A stretch of 9,108 nt of DNA from Acidobacteriota bacterium (lineage in GTDB: Bacteria; Acidobacteriota; UBA890): contig PBML01000016.1 of NCBI GenBank assembly GCA_002722645.1, positions 23,509 to 32,616 on the forward strand, given 5' to 3'. The translations under genes were made by a program, and so were the position numbers. Under the pieces are notes generated by a model that was not told the origin of the DNA, did no database searches, and saw nothing but the letters and a program-made list of their open reading frames with translations. Positions 1-6,434 of the stretch are shown here, in pieces. Numbering within the stretch: the first letter of the stretch is position 1; every line of letters begins with the position of its first letter.

Positions 1-966
1 GGGCGCGTGCAGATGACGCGCGATGATGGCGGGGAATGGACTGATGTTCGCCCGAACGTCCCTGGCGTGCGCAGTGGCCTCTGGGTCAGCCGCGTCGTCG
101 CCTCACGTTACGCTGAAGAGCGAGCCTACGTCACTTTTGACGGTCACCGCTCAGACAACTTCGGCTCCTGGATCTTTCGGACCGATGACTATGGCGCTAC
201 ATGGACTGATATCAGCAGCAACCTGCCAGATGAACCGGTGTACGTTATCGTCGAAGACCATAAGAACGCCAACCTGCTTTTCATTGGTACCGAGTTCGCT
301 GTCTATGGCACGGTCGACGGGGGCAAGGGCTGGGCCCGGTTCATGAACGGTATGCCCACCGTCCCGGTGCACGACCTAATTATCCATCCCCGCGATGGGG
401 ACTTGATCGCCGCTACCCATGGACGAAGTATCTGGATCCTTGACGACATTACACCGTTACAACAGCTTAACGCCGAGGTGCTCGCAGCCAGTGTCCATCT
501 GTTTGACAACAAGGTGGCGACCCAGTGGCGGGGCGTTAGTCGGGGTGCTACCCGCGGGCACAAGCTCTTCATGGGCCGAAACCCACTTTCGATCGACCAA
601 CGGGAGCCGGGCAACTCGCCGAGTGAGCTGATTACCTCCGCGGCTATCCACTTCTACTTGAAGAACGAGCCGCAAGACGATGTGAGCATCTCGATCAGTG
701 ACATCAGCGGCGAGGAGACTTTCGAGGTGACGATCGATGCCACCGCAGGCATCAACCGATACTTCTGGCCGATGCGGTTCTCGCAAGGCTCTGGCGACGC
801 AGGTCCCGATGGTCGCGGTGGTCGCGGTGGTCGCGGTGGCTTACGTGGGATCCAGAGATCCGACGCTACGCCGGGAACCTACCTGGTACGGTTGGTGGTT
901 GGAGGTGAGACTCACATGACGACGATTAGTATTCGGGCTGATCCAGAGGCTATGGGCAGCCAGTAG
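1..966 (+). CDS. Exported BNR/Asp-box beta-propeller protein (VPS10/sortilin-like 'glycosyl hydrolase' family), 5'-truncated
   Basis: The reading frame is open to base 1, so the true start lies outside the window; the GTG at 7 and ATG at 13 are internal codons. The visible 321 residues are the C-terminal part. Asp-box motifs (S/T-x-D-x-G-x-x-W) are seen in TRDDGGEWTD near residues 6-15 and in RTDDYGATWTD near 60-70, with a degenerate copy, TVDGGKGW, near 104-111. The segment ending HGRSIWILDD (about 140-149) is typical of the last propeller blade in the large BNR/VPS10-like proteins annotated as glycosyl hydrolases in Acidobacteriota and Gemmatimonadota. After it comes a beta-rich C-terminal domain (about 210-315) interrupted by a Gly-Arg-rich loop (271-279). 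Family members are usually secreted and around 1000 residues long. Catalysis is not established for the family, and I see no catalytic residue here. It converges with all other genes in the window. Family call fairly sure; function unknown. Confidence 0.85.
   Translation, partial: GRVQMTRDDGGEWTDVRPNVPGVRSGLWVSRVVASRYAEERAYVTFDGHRSDNFGSWIFRTDDYGATWTDISSNLPDEPVYVIVEDHKNANLLFIGTEFAVYGTVDGGKGWARFMNGMPTVPVHDLIIHPRDGDLIAATHGRSIWILDDITPLQQLNAEVLAASVHLFDNKVATQWRGVSRGATRGHKLFMGRNPLSIDQREPGNSPSELITSAAIHFYLKNEPQDDVSISISDISGEETFEVTIDATAGINRYFWPMRFSQGSGDAGPDGRGGRGGRGGLRGIQRSDATPGTYLVRLVVGGETHMTTISIRADPEAMGSQ
811..837 (+). repeat. Three perfect tandem copies of a 9-bp unit encoding Gly-Arg-Gly
   Basis: The unit ggtcgcggt occurs three times head to tail without a mismatch, in frame with the BNR gene, giving GRGGRGGRG in a loop of the C-terminal beta domain. 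Because the unit is a multiple of three, slippage would change loop length without breaking the frame. Gly/Arg-rich inserts at this place are common in relatives, so this is probably a flexible linker. Confidence 0.85.
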
Positions 967-992
967 GCTGACTAACGGCAGCGGGGTAACAG

Positions 993-1036
993 CATAAGCC
1001 CCGCAACCACCTAAGTGATTGCAGAGCTTATGTTTT
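993..1036 (+). terminator. Probable intrinsic terminator after the BNR gene, possibly bidirectional
   Basis: Outer arms 993-999 (cataagc) and 1026-1032 (gcttatg) pair perfectly over 7 bp. After a 3x3 internal loop, inner arms 1003-1010 and 1015-1022 pair over 8 positions with one mismatch, closing on a 4-nt loop (1011-1014). TTTT follows at 1033-1036. It begins 26 nt after the BNR stop and lies between convergent transcription units. In minus-strand RNA the inner mismatch becomes a G-U pair, so the stem is continuous there but lacks a U-run. A competing stem, gcgggg/ccccgc (981-986 with 999-1004), overlaps it. The T-run is short, so this is moderate evidence. Confidence 0.5.
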
Positions 1037-1042
1037 CATCAG

Positions 1043-1116
1043 TCGGGGTGAGAGGATTTGAACCTCCGACCCCCTGCTCCCAAAGCAGGTGCGCTTCCGG
1101 ACTGCGCCACACCCCG
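1043..1116 (-). tRNA. tRNA-Pro (anticodon UGG)
   Basis: The minus strand folds as a complete 74-nt cloverleaf. The acceptor stem is CGGGGTG with CACCCCG, plus discriminator A. The D stem is GCGC/GCGC. The anticodon stem is CCTGC/GCAGG around the loop TTTGGGA, whose positions 34-36 read TGG, so it decodes CCA and probably other proline codons. The variable loop is GGGTC. The T stem is GGAGG/CCTCT with one G-U pair, around TTCAAAT. The 3' CCA is not encoded (the bases after the discriminator are CTG), so a CCA-adding enzyme must finish it. It lies 107 nt downstream of rdgB on the same strand. Confidence 0.96.
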
Positions 1117-1127
1117 ATTAAAACCTG

Positions 1128-1157
1128 AGGATACCGACACCAACCCCGTGTTACCAA
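1128..1157 (-). promoter_or_regulatory. Possible sigma-70-like promoter for tRNA-Pro
   Basis: On the minus strand, TTGGTA (1152-1157, 4/6 match to -35) is followed after 18 bp by TATCCT (1128-1133, 4/6 match to -10). This would start transcription near 1121, a few bases before the tRNA 5' end. The boxes are weak, and read-through from rdgB is an equally possible source of the tRNA. Confidence 0.3.
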
Positions 1158-1223
1158 ACGATTTTGCGACTTGAAACACTCTGCGAAGCTTTCCCGGGTC
1201 TTCTCAGCGCCATGCAACTGTTC

Positions 1224-1838
1224 TCAGTTGGGCGGCCAGCGGCCCAAAAACTCAACCATGGCGCGCATTGCAGCACCCCGATGCGACTGCGCTGATTTGT
1301 CTTCAAGACGAATTTCGGCAAAAGTCAAGCCGAGGTTGGGCACAATGAAGATCGAATCGTAACCGAACCCTTGGTTGCCACGGGGGGCTAAGCCAATTGA
1401 GCCGCTGCACCTCCCGGTTGTCTCGTGGACGATGTCGTTGTCCAGTGCGAGTGCAAGATGACAGAAAAAATGTGCTGTGCGGAGTTCGACTGGGGTGTCA
1501 GACAATTTATCGAGCACCGCTTTGTTCCGCTCTTCTTGGCTTAGTGACTCGTCGATATAACGTGCTGATCGGACTCCCGGTTCACCACCAAGAGCGTCGA
1601 TCTCGAGACCTGAATCATCGGCCAGAACAGGAGAACTAAGCTGCGCAGAGGCGAAGAGTGCCTTGCCACGAGCATTGTCGGCGAATGTTTCGCCGGTTTC
1701 CTCATAGTTGCCAAAGCTGGGCGGTAGTCGTTCAGGGGCCCAACAAGTTTCTTTTAGCAACGCAGTAAGTTCGGCCACCTTGCCTTCGTTACGGGTCGCG
1801 AAGACCAAACGGAGGCACCTGCTTTGCCGGTTAGCCAT
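1224..1838 (-). CDS. rdgB: XTP/dITP diphosphatase (non-canonical purine NTP pyrophosphatase), RdgB/HAM1 family
   Basis: This cytoplasmic house-cleaning enzyme hydrolyses ITP, dITP and XTP to the monophosphate and pyrophosphate, keeping deaminated purines out of DNA and RNA. The 204-residue protein has the full family signature: FATRNEGK (13-20, substrate-binding loop), EETGETF (46-52), ADDSGLEIDALGGEPG (73-88, with the metal-binding and catalytic acidic residues D74/D75), SARY (91-94), GFGYDSIF (157-164) and SHRG (185-188). Length matches the usual 190-210. The ATG at 1838 is chosen because it overlaps the GerMN stop by 8 nt (ATGGCTAA) and starts close to the conserved core; an in-frame GTG at 1847 would add three residues. 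It is third in the amidase-GerMN-rdgB run. A 6-bp stem (1215-1220 with 1225-1230) overlaps its stop, but no T-run follows. Confidence 0.95.
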   Translation of the reverse strand: MANRQSRCLRLVFATRNEGKVAELTALLKETCWAPERLPPSFGNYEETGETFADNARGKALFASAQLSSPVLADDSGLEIDALGGEPGVRSARYIDESLSQEERNKAVLDKLSDTPVELRTAHFFCHLALALDNDIVHETTGRCSGSIGLAPRGNQGFGYDSIFIVPNLGLTFAEIRLEDKSAQSHRGAAMRAMVEFLGRWPPN

Positions 1839-2619
1839 CGATCTCACGCGAATCCTGAGGTTGCTGGGCGGCTCCTCCTTCCTGTTCGATCAGTACCCAG
1901 TCTGCTGAGGGTTGCAGCGGGTGCGAAAGGTCTACATGGCCTGCGAGCGTCTCGATTTGTTCCCCCTCGATAAGGAATTGCACTGCAAATATCTCTGGAA
2001 AGCTCTCCGTTAATGTCGCCACGATGCTGTATACGGTATGGAGTTCACTCAACGATCCACCGCCGGAAAAATCGAAGAAAGACTGGTAGAAATCGATATA
2101 TGCGACGCCACTCTGTGCGACCCATATCTCACGGACACGAGACTCCGGTGGGACCGGGGAAATGGTTTCGTCACCGGTCCAGTTGATCAGCTCATCGACG
2201 GCGCTGCGCACCTGTAAGTCAATGGTTGGTGGGGCGGCTACCGTGTGCAGCACCGGGATCAGACGTTCAAGACCTGAAACAATCAGGAAGAGCCGAAGGT
2301 TCATCGTGCCAGCTTCGGCGCGTGCGATCGATAAACCCTCTAGCGTCTTGAGGTCTGTTAGATCAAACGTGGTTGGATCGGTCACCGATTCAAGGGATGA
2401 AGGGTCGCCAACGGTGGGTTGTACAGCCGGCACACTGGTGGCAGCAGTTGCGGGTGATACTGGAGCCATCTCGATGGTGTCGTCAGTAGTAGCAGGCACA
2501 CCGGAATTGTTGGAACCGGCGAAGAAGAAAAACATCCAACCAATAAGCACAAGGGCGCCAAAAAGCATCGTGGAGATTGTAATGACTCTCCATGGAAACT
2601 TGGCGTCATTTCGACTCAT
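1831..2619 (-). CDS. GerMN-domain protein with N-terminal membrane anchor
   Basis: The 262-residue protein has a short basic N-terminus, one hydrophobic segment (about 11-34, including WMFFFF), a Pro/Thr/Ser/Ala-rich linker (about 35-85) and a C-terminal GerMN domain (about 105-235). The domain is recognised from NLRLFLIV, the AVDELI helix and a strand-plus-loop region with AYIDFYQSF, then ELHTVYSIVATLTE. GerMN domains occur in spore GerM and in many non-sporulating bacteria beside cell-wall amidases, where a peptidoglycan-related periplasmic role is inferred rather than proven. The ATG at 2619 is chosen over the GTG at 2676: it has a GGAG at 2631-2634 (11 nt away), gives a normal membrane-anchor N-terminus and leaves 37 nt after the amidase stop. 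The longer start would overlap the amidase end and add 19 basic, unremarkable residues. Its stop overlaps rdgB, suggesting translational coupling. Confidence 0.85.
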   Translation of the reverse strand: MSRNDAKFPWRVITISTMLFGALVLIGWMFFFFAGSNNSGVPATTDDTIEMAPVSPATAATSVPAVQPTVGDPSSLESVTDPTTFDLTDLKTLEGLSIARAEAGTMNLRLFLIVSGLERLIPVLHTVAAPPTIDLQVRSAVDELINWTGDETISPVPPESRVREIWVAQSGVAYIDFYQSFFDFSGGGSLSELHTVYSIVATLTESFPEIFAVQFLIEGEQIETLAGHVDLSHPLQPSADWVLIEQEGGAAQQPQDSREIDG

Positions 2620-2656
2620 ACGGGCTGCGGCTCCAAGTCGATGATTTTTATTGAAG

Positions 2657-3439
2657 TTAGTGGATCGAGCCACCACCGATCAGCGACGCATGGCGTTGCC
2701 GGTACCGGTTTAGACTCTGAAATAGCATATTGGCGACCTGCTGCCGGTAGGCAGCATCGGCAAGCAGGCGTTCTTCCTCAGGATTGGATAGAAAACCAAC
2801 TTCGACGAGAACAGCGGGCATGTTGGCGCCCTTTAGGACCACGAAAGGTGCCTGTTTGATGCCCCGATCTGTTGTCCCTCCCAGCGAGTTCATGTTGGAC
2901 TGAACCATTTCGGCCAGCACGCTGCTCTCGCGCAAGTGCGTTGTCTGTGCCATGTCCCAGAGCAACATCTGAAGGTTCGAATCGCTGCCGGTTGGGCCCT
3001 CGAGTCCCATTGCGTTGTTCTCTATGGCCGCCAGGCGACGGGCGTCGTCATCGGTTGCTTGATTGGACAGAAAGAAAGTTTCGGGGCCATGCACGCCACG
3101 GCCACGGTAGGAATTTGCATGAATAGAAAGAAACACATTGGCCTTTACGTTGTTGGCCAGAGCAGTGCGATCTTCCTTTTCCTTATAAATGTCTTGGTCA
3201 CGGGTCAGGTAGACCTGAAGACCGAGCTGTTCTTCGAGAAGCTGACCGAGGCGTTTCGAGATATCGAGCACGACATTCTTTTCCATAAGACCAGTCGCTC
3301 CAACGGCGCCTACTTCGGCACCACCGTGGCCCGGGTCGATTACGACGGTTCGAAACCCTTGCTGCTTAGCGCCCACGCTTGCCATCGATGTTGCGAATAT
3401 GATGATCGTGGCAATCGTGGCCCGAGATAGTTTGGACAT
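2657..3439 (-). CDS. Exported N-acetylmuramoyl-L-alanine amidase (Amidase_3, AmiC-like)
   Basis: This zinc enzyme cuts the bond between N-acetylmuramic acid and L-alanine in peptidoglycan, usually for cell separation or wall turnover. The 260-residue protein starts with a signal peptide (about 1-24, a basic MSKLSR then a hydrophobic run ending ASVGA). The amidase domain runs from about 29 to 247. Expected zinc ligands are H38 in DPGHGG, E53 in LMEKN and H107 in SIHANS; the catalytic glutamate is E213 in VEVGFLSN. There is no obvious AMIN or SPOR domain, so it is a minimal catalytic version. The ATG at 3439 is chosen because it places the signal peptide at the N-terminus. Upstream in-frame starts at 3484 and 3562 would bury it behind polar residues. 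No strong Shine-Dalgarno is seen. It heads the amidase-GerMN-rdgB run. Confidence 0.93.
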   Translation of the reverse strand: MSKLSRATIATIIIFATSMASVGAKQQGFRTVVIDPGHGGAEVGAVGATGLMEKNVVLDISKRLGQLLEEQLGLQVYLTRDQDIYKEKEDRTALANNVKANVFLSIHANSYRGRGVHGPETFFLSNQATDDDARRLAAIENNAMGLEGPTGSDSNLQMLLWDMAQTTHLRESSVLAEMVQSNMNSLGGTTDRGIKQAPFVVLKGANMPAVLVEVGFLSNPEEERLLADAAYRQQVANMLFQSLNRYRQRHASLIGGGSIH

Positions 3440-3475
3440 ACGCCACTGGTTAAGCGATAAGTATGGTCCGGTGTC

Positions 3476-3505
3476 ACTATTCATGCGCGTCTCATCTAGG
3501 ATCAA
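3476..3505 (-). promoter_or_regulatory. Possible promoter for the amidase-GerMN-rdgB run
   Basis: On the minus strand TTGATC (3500-3505) is followed after 18 bp by AATAGT (3476-3481), each a 4/6 match to the sigma-70 boxes. The start would fall near 3468, leaving a leader of about 29 nt before the ATG at 3439. It would exclude the longer upstream starts. The match is weak, but this is the best pair in the 195-nt gap between the M28 gene and the amidase. Confidence 0.25.
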
Positions 3506-3579
3506 AATATGGGGCCCGGACCCTGCCTCCCCGCGGATCCATGAACCCGACGCACCCCACACACTTGTCTATCCTAAGC

Positions 3580-3597
3580 CCCCAGTGTGCCCTGGGG
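3580..3597 (-). terminator. Weak hairpin downstream of the M28 peptidase gene
   Basis: CCCCAG (3580-3585) and CTGGGG (3592-3597) form a perfect 6-bp GC-rich stem with a 6-nt loop, 37 nt beyond the peptidase stop. No T-run follows on the minus strand, so it may be a pause or RNA-stability element rather than an intrinsic terminator. Confidence 0.25.
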
Positions 3598-3634
3598 AAC
3601 CCCTGAACCGTCGAGGTTGTGAACCAGTTGGGAC

Positions 3635-5203
3635 TCAGTGGGCACCGATCTCTGGGTTGCGCGGGATTTTCTTGTCCCGCATCGCCGCGTGGTACAGCAA
3701 CGAGGCCATCACGACTGAAGCTTGCTCAAGATCTTCTTTATTGATGCGCTCGTACGAGTCGACGTTAGTGTGGTGCGTACGAACGTCATAGTCGTCGTAC
3801 GAATGGATGGGTTGAAAGCCTGGTAGGCCTTCGTCGATAAAGCTGAGGTGATCAGTGCAGCAAATGCCGCCCGCGGTCAGGATAGTTGAATTGAGGTCAG
3901 CAAATGGCTCGAGGTTGGCAGCGAAAAACGGTCGCACTGCCTCATTTCCTTCGAGGAAGAAGCCCTTGATAGGACCTGCGCCAGGGTCGAGGTTGAAGTA
4001 TACGGAGAAGTTATCGCGCGCATCGGCGTTGTCGACGCCGGAAAGGTAACGTTCGACGTAGCGGCGCGAGCCGTGCAATCCTTGTTCCTCACCGCCCCAG
4101 AGGGCCAAACGGATGGTACGCCGTGGCTTTATGCTAAGGGCTTTGAGTATGCGCATTGCTTCCAGCGTGACAGCAGCACCGTCAGCGTTGTCAGTAGCGC
4201 CGGCTGCGGAATGCCAGGAGTCAAGGTGGGCACCGATCATGACGATTTCGTCGCCGATTTCGGGATCGACTCCGGGGATCTCCGCGATGATGTTGTACCC
4301 GTTGGTGTCGTCCTCGTGGTAACGACTTTCGATGTTGACGCGCAAGGTTACATCGACGTTGCGCTCCATCAACCGAGTGATCATATTGTAGTGTTCCGAC
4401 GCAAGGACCACTGTGGGTACGGAGTTGTCATCGTCACGGTTTTGGCCAAGAACAAAGATCGTGCCGTGCTCACCGCGGCTGGGTTCCAACGCCACTCCTG
4501 CACCTTCTGACCGCAGCATTTGTGCTGCGTCGCGCTGAGTGGCACGAGCCTGGCGAGCCGCCTGTCTCTGCGCTTCTTGCTGGGCACGGTCCGCCTCGGA
4601 GGCATCAGTGCGGCTGGTCGGGCTCCAGCGTTGGTTAGTGGTGGGGTTGACACCAGCATCCCGGTAATCAGGTGGATAGTCGCGATCCTCAGTGATGAAT
4701 CGGGTTTCTTCAGGGCGGGTCATCACGATGGCACCAGAAAGTTGGCCCTGGTACGCGGCGATCTCGTTACTGGTGAGGCCGGCGAGCATCAGTGGTGAGG
4801 TTTCGATTGGGCCTTTGGTCGAAGGGCTCCACGCCTTTGGGTACCCCATCAGGGGCATATAGCGAGGCTCCAACATTTCCAGCGTGAAGCCCTGGAGCGT
4901 CCAGCCACGGCCGAACTCGAAGCTTTCCAGATGGGCATCGTCCATGCCCCAGCCGCGTAGCTCATCACGGGCCCAGCGCGCCGCCGCGTTGAATGCTGGC
5001 GACGCCGTCAAGCGCGGACCGAAAACGTCAACGAGTTGGCTAAACGTTTTCCAAACCTGGGATCGCTCGAGTCCTTCTTCGCGGATTTTGGCGACCATTT
5101 CGAGGTCGACTTGTTCTTGCTGTGGCACGGTGGCGGGCGGTGACACGAGCAAGAAGACGAGAACGAAAGACAAGCAAGCGGTTGAGAAGCGAAGGTTTTT
5201 CAT
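3635..5203 (-). CDS. Exported M28-family zinc aminopeptidase
   Basis: The protein is predicted to remove N-terminal residues from peptides outside the cytoplasm. The 522-residue chain begins with a signal peptide (about 1-25, MKNLRFS then LSFVLVFLLV). A PA-like insert region (about 130-300) precedes the catalytic domain (about 300-510). All five expected co-catalytic metal ligands are visible: H326 (GAHLDS), D338 (ATDNADG), E373 next to the catalytic base E372 (GGEEQG), D406 (NLDPGAG) and H478 (HHTNVDS). An Ala/Gln/Arg-rich stretch (about 203-232) looks like a charged helix or coiled coil inserted in the PA-like region. The ATG at 5203 is chosen because GGAGT (5211-5215) sits 7 nt upstream and the signal peptide starts there; extension to 5323 would add 40 residues and run into the aminotransferase gene. 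Substrate specificity cannot be told. It appears to be transcribed alone from its own promoter. Confidence 0.92.
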   Translation of the reverse strand: MKNLRFSTACLSFVLVFLLVSPPATVPQQEQVDLEMVAKIREEGLERSQVWKTFSQLVDVFGPRLTASPAFNAAARWARDELRGWGMDDAHLESFEFGRGWTLQGFTLEMLEPRYMPLMGYPKAWSPSTKGPIETSPLMLAGLTSNEIAAYQGQLSGAIVMTRPEETRFITEDRDYPPDYRDAGVNPTTNQRWSPTSRTDASEADRAQQEAQRQAARQARATQRDAAQMLRSEGAGVALEPSRGEHGTIFVLGQNRDDDNSVPTVVLASEHYNMITRLMERNVDVTLRVNIESRYHEDDTNGYNIIAEIPGVDPEIGDEIVMIGAHLDSWHSAAGATDNADGAAVTLEAMRILKALSIKPRRTIRLALWGGEEQGLHGSRRYVERYLSGVDNADARDNFSVYFNLDPGAGPIKGFFLEGNEAVRPFFAANLEPFADLNSTILTAGGICCTDHLSFIDEGLPGFQPIHSYDDYDVRTHHTNVDSYERINKEDLEQASVVMASLLYHAAMRDKKIPRNPEIGAH

Positions 5204-5210
5204 GAGCTGC

Positions 5211-5215
5211 ACTCC
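5211..5215 (-). promoter_or_regulatory. Ribosome binding site fixing the M28 start
   Basis: GGAGT on the minus strand ends 7 nt before the ATG at 5203. It is the clearest Shine-Dalgarno near any of the candidate starts of this gene. Confidence 0.7.
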
Positions 5216-5281
5216 GTTTGGCGTTGGGGGTTGTGGGGCAATCTGTCGCGCAGCCGACACGACGACCCAAGTCCTACTGGT

Positions 5282-5310
5282 CTTATAGCGCGCACGACGA
5301 AACGATTCAA
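5282..5310 (-). promoter_or_regulatory. Sigma-70-like promoter for the M28 peptidase gene
   Basis: On the minus strand TTGAAT (5305-5310, 4/6) and TATAAG (5282-5287, 5/6) are separated by the optimal 17 bp. Transcription would start near 5275, leaving a leader of about 70 nt before the ATG at 5203. The -35 box overlaps the TGA stop codon of the aminotransferase gene (5307-5309), so the promoter is packed against the end of the upstream operon. This is the best promoter match I find in the window. Confidence 0.6.
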
Positions 5311-6434
5311 AAGTAACCGCCAAGACGCTGAAGTCCCTCGAAGATGCAGGCTTCAGTGGCGCCGAATGAAAGGCGCAGGAAACGCGACGACTCTTCGCCG
5401 AACGCAGCGCCCGGGATGGTGATAACGTTGGTTTTGTCGAGAATGTCTAGGGCCAACTCGAGACTGTCCCCGCTGGGAGATGCCTCCAGGAGTACGAAGA
5501 AGGAGCCCTCAGGTTCGATCCGTGGAAGGCCGAGTTGGTCGTCGATCATTTCCAGCATGAGTCGACGACGCTGGGCGAAATCAGCACGTGTGCCTGCGGC
5601 GCGTTCTTCAGCGCTGGCGCCGAGGGCCCGTAGAGCCACGCGTTGCGAGAGCGTCGGGGCGCATGTCACCGAATGTTGGTTGACGGCCGTGATGGCGCTG
5701 ATGAACTCTGGAGGCCCTACCGTCCAGCCAATCCGCCACCCAGTCATTGCTTCAGTTTTCGAGAGGCTGTTCACTACCAAGCCACGACCCGACACATCGA
5801 GAAACGACGGGCAACGTTCACCGTAATAGAACTCGTGGTAGACCTCATCTGAGATCACCATTAAGTCGTGAGCATCCGCGAGCGTTGCTAGTCCTTTGAG
5901 TTCCGAGTCTGGGATGATGTGTCCAGTCGGGTTCGACGGGCTGTTGATGACGACTGCTCGGGTCTTTTTGGTGATCAATTTTTCGAGAGCATCGACGGAA
6001 AAGCGGAAGCTGTCATCGGCTGACATCGGATAACAGATCGGGTGGGCGCCAGCGAGCGAGGTGATTGCCTCATAAGTCGGAAATCCAGGGTTCGGAACTA
6101 GAACCTCATCGCCAGCATCGACCGACACAAGCATTGAGCCCAGTAGCCCCCCGTTGGCACCCACCGTGACGCACACCGAGTCCGCCGTGTGATTTCCGGG
6201 AGCACGCTGGGCGATAAGCTCCCTCAACTCTAGGATCCCACCGTTGAACGTATAGCCAAGTGGCTCGGTTTCGAGGACGATGAGCGCTGCATCAACGATC
6301 TCGGGTGCAGTGGCGAACGCTGGTTCACCGAGGCCGAGATTGATGGCGTCTGGTGGGGCCTTCTCGAAGACTTGGCGAATGAGTGATAGGGAGACGCCGT
6401 CGAGGCGCTGGGCTACGCCTCGGTGATTCCTCAC
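5307..6434 (-). CDS. PLP-dependent class I aminotransferase, probably the N-succinyldiaminopimelate (DapC-type) aminotransferase
   Basis: This 375-residue fold-type I enzyme is inferred to transfer an amino group from glutamate to N-succinyl-2-amino-6-oxopimelate. The seen motifs are those of class I aminotransferases: LGLGEPAF (33-40), PNPGFPTYE (114-122), NSPSNPTG with N168, SDEVYHEFYY with D196 and Y199, the PLP lysine K226 in NSLSKTEAMTGWRIGW, and the carboxylate-binding arginine R354 in FLRLSF. Sequence alone does not separate it from aspartate, alanine or aromatic aminotransferases; the DapC role rests on dapB and dapD directly upstream. Its GTG start at 6434 overlaps the dapD stop as GTGA, so it probably depends on translational coupling. 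Because dapD supplies succinylated substrate, a DapL-type one-step enzyme is less likely. dapE is not nearby. Confidence 0.82.
   Translation of the reverse strand: MRNHRGVAQRLDGVSLSLIRQVFEKAPPDAINLGLGEPAFATAPEIVDAALIVLETEPLGYTFNGGILELRELIAQRAPGNHTADSVCVTVGANGGLLGSMLVSVDAGDEVLVPNPGFPTYEAITSLAGAHPICYPMSADDSFRFSVDALEKLITKKTRAVVINSPSNPTGHIIPDSELKGLATLADAHDLMVISDEVYHEFYYGERCPSFLDVSGRGLVVNSLSKTEAMTGWRIGWTVGPPEFISAITAVNQHSVTCAPTLSQRVALRALGASAEERAAGTRADFAQRRRLMLEMIDDQLGLPRIEPEGSFFVLLEASPSGDSLELALDILDKTNVITIPGAAFGEESSRFLRLSFGATEACIFEGLQRLGGYF

Noticed and set aside
1215..1230. 6-bp stem with 4-nt loop over the rdgB stop as a terminator
   Set aside because: The stem is short, overlaps the stop codon and has no T-run after it.
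2162..2644. Plus-strand open frame of 160 codons
   Set aside because: It is entirely antisense to the GerMN gene, whose domain and membrane anchor are clear.
2936..3430. Plus-strand open frame of 164 codons
   Set aside because: It is antisense to the amidase, whose catalytic motifs are all intact on the other strand.
3512..3517. gggccc palindrome and nearby GC-rich stretch as an operator
   Set aside because: A single 6-bp palindrome in a GC-rich gap is expected by chance and is not repeated elsewhere in the gap.
3440..3562. Upstream extension of the amidase to a start at 3562 or 3484
   Set aside because: It would put 15 to 41 polar residues before a clear signal peptide, and it has no good ribosome binding site.
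3399..3791. Plus-strand open frame of 130 codons spanning the gap between the M28 gene and the amidase
   Set aside because: Most of it lies antisense to the two clear minus-strand genes, it has no recognisable motif, and the composition looks random.
5204..5323. Upstream extension of the M28 peptidase to 5323
   Set aside because: It would bury the signal peptide and overlap the aminotransferase end; a GGAGT site marks the ATG at 5203.
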